A DNA stretch of 64,000 bases from Plantactinospora sp. KBS50 (GTDB lineage: Bacteria > Actinomycetota > Actinomycetes > Mycobacteriales > Micromonosporaceae): assembly GCF_002285795.1 (NCBI RefSeq), contig NZ_CP022961.1, positions 372,001 through 436,000 on the forward strand, read 5' to 3'. The notes below the pieces were generated by a model, which was given only the letters and a program-made list of their open reading frames with translations, was not told the DNA's origin and ran no database searches. The position numbers and the translations under genes are program-made. Shown here piece by piece: positions 49,692 through 59,098 of the stretch. The number at the start of each line of letters is the position of its first letter. Positions within the stretch are counted from its first letter, which is position 1.

Positions 49692-51716
49692 TCAGCGCAG
49701 CGGCGCCGGCAGCGGGTCGGTGTGCAGCACGGTCAGCCGGGACACCGCGCGGGTGAGCACCACGTACAGCCGGTGCAGCCCGCGCGGCTCGGCGGCCACG
49801 ATCTCGGCCGGCTCCACGACCACGACGTGGTCGTACTCCAGGCCCTTCACCATGCCGGCCGGCACCACCGTGACCCGTTCGGGCGCCTCCACCTCGTCGA
49901 CGGTGGAGGTGGCGACGCCCGCGTCGTGCAGCAGCCGGCGCAGTTCCTCGCCCCGGTCGTCCACGGCGATGACCCCGACCGAGCCCTCGTGCGCCAGCGC
50001 CGCCCGCACCTCGGCCACCGTCGCGGCCACCAGGTCGGGCGTGGCCCGGACCGCCAGGGCACCGTCCCGGCGCAGCGACCGGGCCTCCGGTACGTCCACG
50101 GCGAGCGCCGGCAGCAGCCGGTTCGCGAACGCCACCACGGCGGCCGGCACCCGGAAGCCGACGGTCAGCGGTACGACAGTGGTGGCCGGCTTCCCGAGGT
50201 GGGCCAGGAGGCTCGGCCAGTCCGTCGCCGCCCACGGCGCGGTGCCCTGGGCCAGGTCCCCGAGCAGGGTGATCGAGGCGTGTTCGCTGCGCCGGGCGAT
50301 GGCCCGGCACTGCATCGGGGAGAGGTCCTGCGCCTCGTCGACCACCACGTGCCCGAAGCTGGGCAGCCGCTCGATCAGCCCGGCCGCCTCGTCGATGAGC
50401 ACCGCGTCCGCCGCCGACCAGCGGGTCGCCTTCGCCGTACGGGCAGGCCGCCGCCAGCGCAGCCGGTCCCGCTCGTCGTCGTCCAGCAGCCCGTCCGCCG
50501 CCGCCGCGAGGGCCGCCGGGTCCGCCAGTAGTTCGAAGACCAGGCCCTCCGGGGTGACCGCCGGCCAGACCGCGTCGAGGAATCCGGTGACCGGCTGGGA
50601 CCGGCCCATCCGGCGCAGCCAGGCGTCGCTCGGTGACTCGGCGCGGCGGGCCTCGGCCTGGCGTTGCAGCAGGCTCACCACGCGGGCGCGGACCCGCTCG
50701 CGGCCGACGCCGTACGGCAGTCCCTCCCGGCGCGCCTCGTCGACGACCCGGCGCAGTACCTCCGGACCGAGCCGCCACCGGTACGACCCGTCGGAGACCG
50801 TGATCGGCTCCTCCGGCCTGCGGATCCGGCCGTGCAGGGCGCGCCGGAGCAGGTCGGCCATCCGTGCGTCGTGCTTCACGGCGGCCACCGCCGGGTCGTC
50901 CCCGCCGCGGATCGGCACCCGGGCGACCAGGTCCTCGACGCACGCCTGCGCCACCTCGACCTCGCCGAGCGCCGGCAGCACCCCGGCGATGTACGCGAGG
51001 AAGGCCCGGTTGGGTCCCACGACGAGTACGCCGGAGCGGCGCAGCCGTTCCCGGTGCTGGTAGAGCAGGAAGGCGGCCCGGTGCAGGCCGACCGCGGTCT
51101 TCCCGGTGCCCGGTGCGCCCTGCACGCAGACCGAGACGTCCAGGTCGGCCCGGACCAGTTCGTCCTGCTCGGGCTGGATGGTGGCGACGATGTCGCGCAT
51201 CGGCCCGACGCGGGGGCGTTCGATCTCGGCGGTCAGGATCCGGCTGGCGGTGCCGAGTTCCTCGCCGCGGTCCAGGTGTTCGTCCTCGAACGAGGTGATC
51301 TCGCCGTACTGGAAGCCGAACCGCCGGCGGACGGCGACGCCCTGCGGGTCCTTCACGCTGGCCCGGTAGAACGACCGGGAGATCGGCGCCCGCCAGTCCA
51401 GCACCAGGGGTTCGCCGAGGTCGTCGGTGACGTGCCGGCGCCCGATGTGGTAGCTGTGCCCGGCATGCTCGGCATCGGCGGCGCCGAAGTCCAACCGGCC
51501 GAAGAAGAGCGGCGTGTCCGGCTGGTCGGCCAGTTCGACCACCCGGCGGGCCATGTGCCGACCCAACTGCTCCGCGGTGTACGCGTCGCCGGCCACCTTG
51601 TCGCCGGTCGCGTACAACTCCTCGGCGCGCTGGCGCATCCGGCGCAACGCGGCGCGGGAGACGCCCATGTGCTCGCGTTCCGCGGTCAGTTCGGTGTCCA
51701 GGTCGGCTGCGGGCAC
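49692..51716 (-). CDS. HelD-like superfamily 1 ATPase (RNA polymerase recycling factor type)
   Basis: A 674-residue protein with an N-terminal coiled coil (ELTAEREHMGVSRAALRRMR), then FFGRLDFG...YHIGRRHVTDD and VLDWRAPISRSFY, which are typical of actinobacterial HelD. UvrD/PcrA-like ATPase motifs follow: Walker A QGAPGTGKTAVGLHRAAFLL, Walker B VVVDEAQDLSPMQCRAI, LLGDLAQGT and late VKGLEYDHVVVVEP. HelD proteins pull stalled RNA polymerase off DNA and can affect rifampicin sensitivity. The start is GTG 51716 behind AGGAGTCATC. It reads away from the adjacent Wadjet genes' remnant, in the same direction. Confidence 0.85.
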   Translation of the reverse strand: MPAADLDTELTAEREHMGVSRAALRRMRQRAEELYATGDKVAGDAYTAEQLGRHMARRVVELADQPDTPLFFGRLDFGAADAEHAGHSYHIGRRHVTDDLGEPLVLDWRAPISRSFYRASVKDPQGVAVRRRFGFQYGEITSFEDEHLDRGEELGTASRILTAEIERPRVGPMRDIVATIQPEQDELVRADLDVSVCVQGAPGTGKTAVGLHRAAFLLYQHRERLRRSGVLVVGPNRAFLAYIAGVLPALGEVEVAQACVEDLVARVPIRGGDDPAVAAVKHDARMADLLRRALHGRIRRPEEPITVSDGSYRWRLGPEVLRRVVDEARREGLPYGVGRERVRARVVSLLQRQAEARRAESPSDAWLRRMGRSQPVTGFLDAVWPAVTPEGLVFELLADPAALAAAADGLLDDDERDRLRWRRPARTAKATRWSAADAVLIDEAAGLIERLPSFGHVVVDEAQDLSPMQCRAIARRSEHASITLLGDLAQGTAPWAATDWPSLLAHLGKPATTVVPLTVGFRVPAAVVAFANRLLPALAVDVPEARSLRRDGALAVRATPDLVAATVAEVRAALAHEGSVGVIAVDDRGEELRRLLHDAGVATSTVDEVEAPERVTVVPAGMVKGLEYDHVVVVEPAEIVAAEPRGLHRLYVVLTRAVSRLTVLHTDPLPAPLR

Positions 51717-51870
51717 GATGACTCCTGTCGTGGTGATCAGAGCCTGCTCGCTCGCGTTTCCGGGGCGGATTGCCGGCACCCGGCGCGGGGACGTCCGCTA
51801 CGGTGCCTGCTCACCGCGGCCGTCAAGCGGCCAACCAGATTACCCGCAGGGTGTCCGGCGCTCCACCGAA

Positions 51871-52153
51871 TTACGGCCCGCTCCGGCGTACACGCCCGGC
51901 CGTCGCCCTGGTCCGGCCGCCCTGGGGTCCCAGCATCTGCTCCATCACCGTGACCGCCGAGCCTGAAAGCACCAGCAGCAGCCGTTGGTTCCGGATGTGG
52001 TTCTCCCACACCGCCGACACCGTGTCGGCGAAGTCCGTGTGCCCGCCGGTGAGCCGGGGCGCTTCGTCCAGAACCACCAGCATGGGTTCGGTGCGGGCCA
52101 GCCCGGCTACGAATCGGAGCGCGGCTTCCCAGCTCGGTGGTATGTCCTGAGAA
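51871..52153 (-). pseudogene. Fragment of an AAA ATPase (archaeal-type/STAND-like)
   Basis: Just after the DUF2399 gene, one minus-strand frame reads PPSWEAALRFVAGLARTEPM, then LVVLDEAPRL with a Walker B-like DE, and NQRLLLVLSGSAVTVMEQML with a sensor-like SGS. This is the middle third of a PF01637-type ATPase (pattern W..A...L......P.LVVLDE.P.L ... LVLSGSA...ME). The Walker A part upstream and the C-terminal domain downstream are missing. ATG 52083 could start 70 residues, but these could not form a working ATPase. It is probably debris beside the Wadjet operon. Confidence 0.65.
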
Positions 52154-53461
52154 TTACCTGCCGGGTGGGGCGAGGTCGTCGAGCAGCAGCGGAAGCAGGC
52201 GCTCCTCCATCACGGCCCGGCCCGTGTCGAGCATCGCCGACCGCAGCGCCGGATCCCACGGCGTCGGAGCCGGGCTGCCGGCCAGCGCGACGCCGGCACC
52301 ATCGGCCAGCGCGCCACCGGCACCGCCACCGGCCGCGTGGTCGGCGTAGTCGGCGGCGGACATCCGCCACGGCACGGCGGTCGGGTAGCGGGCCAGCGCC
52401 GCGGCGGTCACCCGTACCCCGGTCCAGTCGAAGTCGTTGCGCCACCGGATCACCGCGCCGGGCGGCGCCGCCCGCAGCAGCGCGTGCACGGCGGCCGACG
52501 GTACGCCCTCGGTGCAGATCAGCGGCCGGGAGCCGCGGGCCGCGGCGGCGCGCAGCACGGCCGGGTTCTCGCAGACGAAGATCTCGGTGCGGTCGAGGAT
52601 GAGCGGCGCGAGCCGGGTCTGGTGCAGGGTGACCCGGAACGGCACGCCGGCCGCGGCGGCACCGGTCAGCCAGCCGCCGAGCAGCCCGCCGGTGGCCGGC
52701 AGGTTGAGCACCAGCGCCTGGCTGGCCAGGTCGTCGGGGACCAGCCCGGCCAGTTCCCACAGCGCCCGTTCCCGCTCGGCGCCGCTCGGGGTGGGGACCG
52801 CGTGCCAGGCCGCGAGGGCGCGCAGGACCAGACCCCGCAGCGGGCCGTCGGCAAGCGCCTTCGTGTCGCCGAGCAGCCGTTCGGCGAAGGCCGGCAGCGG
52901 TTCGTCGGCGGCCGGCAGGGCGTCCAGGACCGCGACGACCCGACCGAAGTCGAGGCCGGTGCGCACCACCCGGGTCAGCGTGCCGTCCCGGCGCAGGCCG
53001 TCGAGCCAGTCGGCGTACCAGGCGGCGTCGCTGTGCCGGGAGGCGGCGGCGCGGGACAGCACCGCGTCCCGGTCGACGGCCGCCCGGCGGCGCTCCGCCG
53101 GTCGGTCCCGGATCGCGCCGAGCAGGTCCGCGAGACCCAGTCCGTACGCCGCCCGCAGGTGCTCGTCGAGGTCGGCCAGCCGTACGGTCAGCCGGGTGGT
53201 CCCGGCCGGCCGGTGCACGCCGGTGATGCCGATCACCGTCAGCCGTTCGGCCTCGGACGGTGCGGCAAGCGAGACCGTCCCGGCCAGGCTGCCGCCGGTG
53301 CGCTCCAGGCTGCGCCGCGCGGCGGCCAGCAGCCGCCGCCAGCCGGCGTCGGCGGGCGGGCCGGCTGCCGGCCCAGCTGCCGGCCCAGCTGCCGGCCCGG
53401 CCGGCGGCCCGGGTCGGGGATCGCCCGGGTCCGCGGCCCCGGACAGACCCGGATCAGCCAT
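52154..53461 (-). CDS. jetD: Wadjet JetD-type nuclease (DUF2399, TIGR02679)
   Basis: A protein of about 435 residues starting with ATGGCTGA, overlapping the end of the SMC gene by eight bases. After a Gly/Pro/Ala repeat (GPAAGPAAG) come helical regions (TIGR02679-like N-terminus) and a C-terminal DUF2399 Toprim-like domain: IFVCENPAVLRAAA with the catalytic Glu, ICTEGVPS and RNDFDWTGVRV with the metal-binding Asp pair. In Wadjet, JetD cuts small circular DNA after loop extrusion by the JetABC motor. Gene order with DUF2397, DUF2398 and SMC genes makes this the type-II-like arrangement as I recall it. Confidence 0.88.
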   Translation of the reverse strand: MADPGLSGAADPGDPRPGPPAGPAAGPAAGPAAGPPADAGWRRLLAAARRSLERTGGSLAGTVSLAAPSEAERLTVIGITGVHRPAGTTRLTVRLADLDEHLRAAYGLGLADLLGAIRDRPAERRRAAVDRDAVLSRAAASRHSDAAWYADWLDGLRRDGTLTRVVRTGLDFGRVVAVLDALPAADEPLPAFAERLLGDTKALADGPLRGLVLRALAAWHAVPTPSGAERERALWELAGLVPDDLASQALVLNLPATGGLLGGWLTGAAAAGVPFRVTLHQTRLAPLILDRTEIFVCENPAVLRAAAARGSRPLICTEGVPSAAVHALLRAAPPGAVIRWRNDFDWTGVRVTAAALARYPTAVPWRMSAADYADHAAGGGAGGALADGAGVALAGSPAPTPWDPALRSAMLDTGRAVMEERLLPLLLDDLAPPGR

Positions 53462-56400
53462 CGAGGCCGGCGCCACTCGGGTCGGCGCCGTCCAACCCGG
53501 CGCCGTCCAGGCCAGCGCCGTCCAGGCCGGCGCCGGCCGGGACCCGGTCCGCCGGGACCGGAGCCCGGCGGGTCTCCGGCGAGCCCAGCGACCGGGCCAG
53601 CGTGCCGTCGAAGTCGGCGACGTTCATCGCACCGTCCCAGACCAGCAGCACCGCGGAGACGGTGTGGTCGGGCGCCGAATGCGACAGGTCGTAGTGGGCC
53701 GCGCCGGTCACCGCCGGATGCGTGGCCCACAGGTCGTACCCGGTCATGAACAGGTCGAGATCGAACTGCTTCGCCAGCGACATCAGCTCGCCCCGGCCGG
53801 TCTCGTCCACCCCGGCGAACGCCTCGTCCAGACCCAGCAGCCGGGGCGCGTCCGGGCGGGCCGAGTCGAACAGCGCGTTGGCCGCGGCGAACAGCGGCAG
53901 GTGCAGCGAGACGGACTGCTCCCCGCCGGAGAGCTGGCTGTGCCGCGCCCGGGTCAGCGGCTCCGCCGTACCGCCCGGCCGGTGCAGCGTGAACGCGAAC
54001 ACCCGCCACTGCCGGTAGTCGAGCACCTCGGCGAGCAGTTCCCGGTACGGCTTCTCCGGCGCCACCGACCGGGCCGCCTTGATCCGGCTCGCGAAGTGCC
54101 CCCGCATCCCGGTCAACTGCGCCGGACCGAGCCGGGCGGGATCGCGTTCGAGCAGCTTGCAGACGTCCCGCTGGTCCGGGTCGAGGTCGTCGGAGAGCCG
54201 CCACCCGACGCCGACGGTCAGCCCGGAGGACATCCGGCGCCGGCGCATCTGCGCGTCCATGCCGGCGACCAGGTCACGCGCCTCGATGGTGCGGCGGTGG
54301 ATCTGCCCGGCGAGCTGGCCGAGCAGGGCGTCCTCGAAGACCCGCTGCTCGGCGTCGGTGAGCAACTGCTCCTGGTCCCGGCGTTCGGCGGCGATCCGCT
54401 GCGCGAACCGGGCGACCGGCGTGGGGCCCTGCTCGTCCACCACCCGGACCACGATGACCCCGTCGTCGGTGTCCCACTCCGGCCGATGATCGAGGCCGGT
54501 GGCCGGCAGTTGGGCCTGGAGTTCCGCGAGCGCCGTGGTGAGCCGGGTGGCGCTCTGCTTGAGCGACGTCTCGGTCGGGCTCAACTCCCGGGTGGCGCCC
54601 AGCACCGCCTCGTGCAGCGCGACGACGGCCGGATCGAGCTCGTCGCCCGGCGACTCCAGCTCCGGCCAGCGCAACCGGGTCGGGCAGCGGATCAGGCCCA
54701 GCAGGTCCGGCTGCGCGTACGGCCGCAGCCGGAGGGCGTCCTGGCGGGCCTCCCGCAGCGCGTCCGCCACGGCCCGCTCACCGAGTTCCACCCGGGCCAG
54801 CGCGGCGGCGCCCTCCCTTGCCGCGTCGGTGTACCGGTCGCGGGCCGCCGCCAGCCCGGCCTCGGCCGCGGTGATCTCGGCGTCGGTCCGGGCGACGTCG
54901 GCGAGGACCTGCTCGGTCTCGGCGCCGATGGCGCCGCGCAGGGTCCGCAGCTCCTCGGCCTTCTCCGCGTGCCGCCGGGTGGCCTCCCGGGCGGCGGCCT
55001 CGGCGGTGTCCAGCCGCTGCGCCGCCTCGGCGAGCCGGTCGGCGGCCGCGGCGGCAACCTCGGCGGCGGTGTCCGCGGCCGAGTGCGCGGCCTCGATGCG
55101 TACGCCGACCCGCTCGAACCGGTCGACGGCCTCGGCGGTCGGATCGAGCCGGTCCACGGGCAGTGCCCGGTCGGCCACCAGCCGGCGCAGCGCGGCGTCG
55201 GCGCTCGCCCGCTCCGCCACCGCGGCGTCCAGCCGGCCGGCCGCGGCGATCGCCGCCTCCTGCCGCACCCGCAGCGCCGCGGCGGCCCGGTCGTGCTCGC
55301 GCCGCGCCTGCTGGATCTCGGTCAACGCCGGCAACGCCCCGGCGGCCTGCTCCGCCTCGGCCAGCACGGCCAGCACCGCCGCCCGCTCGTCGGCGATCCG
55401 GGCCAGCCCGGCGTCCGCCTCGGCGAGCCGGCGGTCGAACCCGGCCACCCGTTCCGCCCGGCGGACGGCCCGGGCGGTGGCGCCGATGTACTCGCAGCGG
55501 TCCTTGCCGAGCCGTCCGGTGCCGACCCCGAGCGTCCAGCGTCCCGTCCGGTCGACCCCGGAGCCGGCCGAAAGATCGTCGAGCGCGATCGACGCCAGCA
55601 CGGCCCGGACCCGATCGGCCGGCACCGCCGACCGCTCCTCGGGAACCAGCACGTCGGCCAGGGACGCGCCCGCGACCGGATCGGTCGTCCGCAGGTAGCC
55701 GTCCTGCTCGCCGGCGGCCACCGCGGCGGCCGTCTCGGCCTCGCCCGGGTACAGCCAGGCGTCGAGCAGGCCGGCGGCGTGCAGCGCCGCCTCGATGGCG
55801 GCGGCCTCCCGCTCCGGCACCGCGTCGGCGAACCGGACCAGGCGCCACAGCGGGCCGCCTGCCCGGCCGTCCCGGGACGCCGGCCGGGTCGGTGCGGGGG
55901 CCGGGTCGTCGTCCCGTTCGGCGGCCACCCGGTCGCGTTCGGCCGCGAGTTCCGCCCGCCGCGCGGCGTCCGCGTCGTACCGGGCGGCGAGGGCGGCCGC
56001 GGTGTCCCGGCGCGCGGTCAACGGCGCGGCGACCGCCTCGGCGTACGCCTCGCGCAGCGACGGCGCGTCGACGGCCGCGGCGAGTTCCTCGACCAGCCCG
56101 GGACGGTCCAGCCCGGCCAGCAGCGACGCGTACCGCCGGCCCCAGTCCCGGACCGCGGCGGCGGCCCGCTCCCGGGCGACCTGTACCACCGTGCCGGCCT
56201 GTTCCTCGGCGGCGGTGGCCTCCTCGACCTGCGTCCGCGCCGTCCGGTCGGCCCCGGCGGCGCTCTCGTGGTCGCGCTGCGCCTGCGTGAGCCGGTCCGC
56301 GCCGGCCCGGACCGCCCGCAGGTCGTCCCGGCGGGCCGTCGACCGGGCGACGATCCGGGCGGCCAGCCCGTCGGCGGCGGCGTCCGCGCCGCTCCAGGGG

Positions 56401-57575
56401 ACACCACCGGTACGCGCGTCCGCCGCGATCTCCTCGGCCAACCGCGCGAGCTGCCCACGGGCGTCCCGGGCGGACTGCTCGGCACGCTCGGACTCGGCGC
56501 GGCGGCGCTCCAGCACGGACCGCTCGGCGGCCACCGCCGTACCGGACCGCTCCGCCGCCTCGGCGAGGTCATGGACGTGCCGCTCCAGGTCGGCGAGCTG
56601 CTCATGCGACCGGTAGGCCGCCGATCCCTTCAGCCGGTCCAGATGCGCCCGCAGCCGTCCGGGTTCGGACTCCGCGGCCCGCAGCTGCGCCTCGGCCCGT
56701 TCGGTCGCTCCGGCCGCCTCGGCGGCCCGCTCCCGGGCCGCCGCGAGTTCCCCGCTCCGGCCGTTCACCGCGGTACGCCGGGCGCTCAGCGCGTCGGCCG
56801 CCGCACGGGCATGGGTCCGCAGGTAGGTGGCGTAGACGTTGAGAAAGGCCGTGCTGGCGCCGTCCGCCGCGACCAGGCCCTCCAGGGTACGGGCGACCGC
56901 CTCCATGTCGTCGAACGAGCGGGCAGCCTCCACCACGAGATGGTCGTCCAGCGGCCGCAGCCCGCGCTGGAGCGTGCGGGACAGTTCGGCCGGGTTCAGG
57001 TCCTTCGCCAACTGCGGCTTGCGCAGCGTCAGCACCAGGTCGAGCAGTTGCTCGTACCGGGCCGGACCCAGGCCGAACAGCCGGGCGTCGACCAGCTGCC
57101 GGTACTCCTCCGCGGAGTCCCGCACCGCGTCCGGACCCAGCGCCGCGGCCAGGTCCTTACGCACGAGCGGCCGGTCGTCGGCGTCCAGCAGGGACAGCTC
57201 CACCCCGACCCGACCCTCGGCCACGAAGTGCCATCGGGTGACCCGGTCGTTGTGCCGGTGCGCGCGCAGGCCGATCCCGATCGTCACGTACGAGGATCCG
57301 TCGCCGAACTCCAGCCACACGTACCCGTGCGCGCTCTCCTGCCCCCGGTAGAGCAGGTTGGACTTCATCGTGCGGTCCTCGCCGGCGAACGGATTGAGCC
57401 GGCGCGGCTCGATCCGGCCGTCCAGCACGAACGGGAAGAGCACCTCCAGCGCCTTGGTCTTGCCGGAGCCGTTGGGCCCGCGAAGCACCAGCCAGCCGTC
57501 GACGAAGAGGAACTCCTCGTCCCGGTAGTCCCACAGGTTCACGATGCCGGCACGGGTCGGTCGGAAGCGGGCCAT
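53454..57575 (-). CDS. jetC: Wadjet JetC-type SMC ATPase (TIGR02680)
   Basis: A 1373-residue MukB/SMC-like protein. Walker A GPNGSGKTKALEVLFPFVLD is near residue 35; signature LSGGEQSVSLHLPLF and Walker B RLLGLDEAFAGVDETG are near the C-terminus. Between lie two long antiparallel coiled coils (Ala/Glu/Arg-rich) and a central hinge-like region with PLWRLVRFADAVPEREAAAI. The C-terminus ends in a repeated GAGLDGAGLDG tail that runs into the jetD start. This subunit binds the JetA/JetB accessory proteins and extrudes plasmid DNA loops using ATP. The start ATG is 47 bases after jetB. Confidence 0.92.
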   Translation of the reverse strand: MARFRPTRAGIVNLWDYRDEEFLFVDGWLVLRGPNGSGKTKALEVLFPFVLDGRIEPRRLNPFAGEDRTMKSNLLYRGQESAHGYVWLEFGDGSSYVTIGIGLRAHRHNDRVTRWHFVAEGRVGVELSLLDADDRPLVRKDLAAALGPDAVRDSAEEYRQLVDARLFGLGPARYEQLLDLVLTLRKPQLAKDLNPAELSRTLQRGLRPLDDHLVVEAARSFDDMEAVARTLEGLVAADGASTAFLNVYATYLRTHARAAADALSARRTAVNGRSGELAAARERAAEAAGATERAEAQLRAAESEPGRLRAHLDRLKGSAAYRSHEQLADLERHVHDLAEAAERSGTAVAAERSVLERRRAESERAEQSARDARGQLARLAEEIAADARTGGVPWSGADAAADGLAARIVARSTARRDDLRAVRAGADRLTQAQRDHESAAGADRTARTQVEEATAAEEQAGTVVQVARERAAAAVRDWGRRYASLLAGLDRPGLVEELAAAVDAPSLREAYAEAVAAPLTARRDTAAALAARYDADAARRAELAAERDRVAAERDDDPAPAPTRPASRDGRAGGPLWRLVRFADAVPEREAAAIEAALHAAGLLDAWLYPGEAETAAAVAAGEQDGYLRTTDPVAGASLADVLVPEERSAVPADRVRAVLASIALDDLSAGSGVDRTGRWTLGVGTGRLGKDRCEYIGATARAVRRAERVAGFDRRLAEADAGLARIADERAAVLAVLAEAEQAAGALPALTEIQQARREHDRAAAALRVRQEAAIAAAGRLDAAVAERASADAALRRLVADRALPVDRLDPTAEAVDRFERVGVRIEAAHSAADTAAEVAAAAADRLAEAAQRLDTAEAAAREATRRHAEKAEELRTLRGAIGAETEQVLADVARTDAEITAAEAGLAAARDRYTDAAREGAAALARVELGERAVADALREARQDALRLRPYAQPDLLGLIRCPTRLRWPELESPGDELDPAVVALHEAVLGATRELSPTETSLKQSATRLTTALAELQAQLPATGLDHRPEWDTDDGVIVVRVVDEQGPTPVARFAQRIAAERRDQEQLLTDAEQRVFEDALLGQLAGQIHRRTIEARDLVAGMDAQMRRRRMSSGLTVGVGWRLSDDLDPDQRDVCKLLERDPARLGPAQLTGMRGHFASRIKAARSVAPEKPYRELLAEVLDYRQWRVFAFTLHRPGGTAEPLTRARHSQLSGGEQSVSLHLPLFAAANALFDSARPDAPRLLGLDEAFAGVDETGRGELMSLAKQFDLDLFMTGYDLWATHPAVTGAAHYDLSHSAPDHTVSAVLLVWDGAMNVADFDGTLARSLGSPETRRAPVPADRVPAGAGLDGAGLDGAGLDGADPSGAGLDG

Positions 57576-57622
57576 GGTTGTCCTCAGTAGGGGTCGGAGT
57601 CGTCCGGCGCGGATCGGACGGG

Positions 57623-59098
57623 TCAGAACAGGGTGCGCTGGCGCACCGTGGCGACGGTGCTGCGGTAGCGGCCCACCAGCGGTCGTACCAGCACACCGCC
57701 CGGCACCGGGGTGACCGCGCCGAACCGGGCGAGCAGGGCTACCGCCTCCGCCGCCAGCCGGTTCGGGTCGGCGTGCCAGGTCGCGCCGAAGGCGGACCCG
57801 TACCGTTGGAGAATCCCGGACACGGCCTCCCGCAGGAAGCTGTCGGTCACGAACGGATACCGGGCCGGCTCCGCGGTGCCGTTCCCGGCGTCGGTGCGGT
57901 TCCCGGCTTCGGTGCGGTTCCCGGCGTCGGTGCCGTTCCCGGTGCTGGCGCCGTTCCCGTTCCCGTTGCTGGTACCGTTCCCGGTGCTGGCGCCGTTGCC
58001 GGCGGGTCCGCCGGCTTGACTCGGGTCCGCGTCCGTGTCCGGTTCCCGCGGCTCGAACCGGTCGTCCAGCACCACCCGGCTCGCCGTCGGCAGGCCGGCG
58101 TCGATCTCGGCGACCAGCCGGTCGTGACGTTCGGTGCGCGCCGGTGCGGGCAGCCGCTTGACCCGCCGCCCGTCCGGGTCCAGCGCCCGGTCGGCCATCT
58201 CGACCGCCAGCAGCACGGCGGCCTGCGCCACCGAGCCGGCGCCGGGGAACCGCTCGGCCGACCAGCCGACCGTGTCCACCAGCAGCACCCCCTCGGCCCG
58301 CCGCTCGACCCGCAGGCCGGTCAACCGGTACAGGTCCGCCGGCAGCGCCGTACCGCGCAGATGGTTCGCCACCTCCGGCGCAACGTCCGAGTAGTAGAGC
58401 ACCGGTTGTTCGGCGATGGCCCGCCGGGCGGCCTGGGCCGCGGCCCGCCGCTCGGCGTTCCCGCTGCTGTTGGCGTCACGCCGGAGCAATTCCGCCACGC
58501 CGCCGACGTGCTGGAGCACCCGCGGCGGGTGGAACAGGGCGAGCAGCGCGTCCCGGGCGATGTCGTAGAGCGCCTCACCCGAACCGGGATCGCTGGCCCA
58601 GGAGGAACTGGAGCCGTCCGCGACCCGGAGCACGCCGCGCTCCTCCAACCAGCCGACGGCGTCCACGAACGCCCGCCGGTCACCGCCGCTGTCCGGGTCC
58701 AGGCCCAGCCCGCCGATCCGGTTGGCGTCCGCCGAAACGGCGTCCGCCAGCTCGCTGACCGTGGTCTGGATGCCGGCCCGACCCAGGGCGGCCAGGCAGA
58801 GCGACAGGTACGCGTACCGCCGCCGGTCGAAGACCCGGCCGGTCCGGGAGGTGGCCGGGCGGCTCGGATCCAGCTGGTCGGCCGTGCGTACCAGCCGGGC
58901 GGCCGAGCCGTGCAGCTCCAGCCGGTAACCGAAGGCCTCGGCCAGGTCCTGCCGTAGCTGCGGGGCGAACCTGCGGACCCGACCCAGTGCCCGTTCGTCG
59001 GGCCAGGTGGCCGTGATCAGCGGGTGCCGGAGCACCAGCCGCACCGTCCGCTGGTAGTCGGACAGCTCCAACTCCGGTACGTCGACCGCGAACCTCAT
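57623..59098 (-). CDS. jetB: Wadjet JetB-type protein (DUF2398, TIGR02678)
   Basis: A 491-residue protein of the DUF2398 family: an N-terminal winged-helix region (ELSDYQRTVRLVLRHPLITA, RRFAPQLRQDLAEAFGYRLE), then RRYAYLSLCLAALGRAGIQT, LYRLTGLRVERRAEGVLLVD and a C-terminal TDSFLREAVSGILQRYGSAF. It would act as the KITE-like partner of the SMC subunit. An Asn/Gly/Thr repeat insert (STGNGTSNGNGNGAS) around residues 370-410 is not part of the family core. It overlaps jetA by four bases (ATGA). Confidence 0.88.
   Translation of the reverse strand: MRFAVDVPELELSDYQRTVRLVLRHPLITATWPDERALGRVRRFAPQLRQDLAEAFGYRLELHGSAARLVRTADQLDPSRPATSRTGRVFDRRRYAYLSLCLAALGRAGIQTTVSELADAVSADANRIGGLGLDPDSGGDRRAFVDAVGWLEERGVLRVADGSSSSWASDPGSGEALYDIARDALLALFHPPRVLQHVGGVAELLRRDANSSGNAERRAAAQAARRAIAEQPVLYYSDVAPEVANHLRGTALPADLYRLTGLRVERRAEGVLLVDTVGWSAERFPGAGSVAQAAVLLAVEMADRALDPDGRRVKRLPAPARTERHDRLVAEIDAGLPTASRVVLDDRFEPREPDTDADPSQAGGPAGNGASTGNGTSNGNGNGASTGNGTDAGNRTEAGNRTDAGNGTAEPARYPFVTDSFLREAVSGILQRYGSAFGATWHADPNRLAAEAVALLARFGAVTPVPGGVLVRPLVGRYRSTVATVRQRTLF

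Noticed and set aside
52437-57590. A plus-strand open frame of 1717 codons antisense to the Wadjet SMC gene
   Set aside because: It is produced by the high GC codon bias of jetC and jetD on the other strand. It has no domain, start signal or natural composition.
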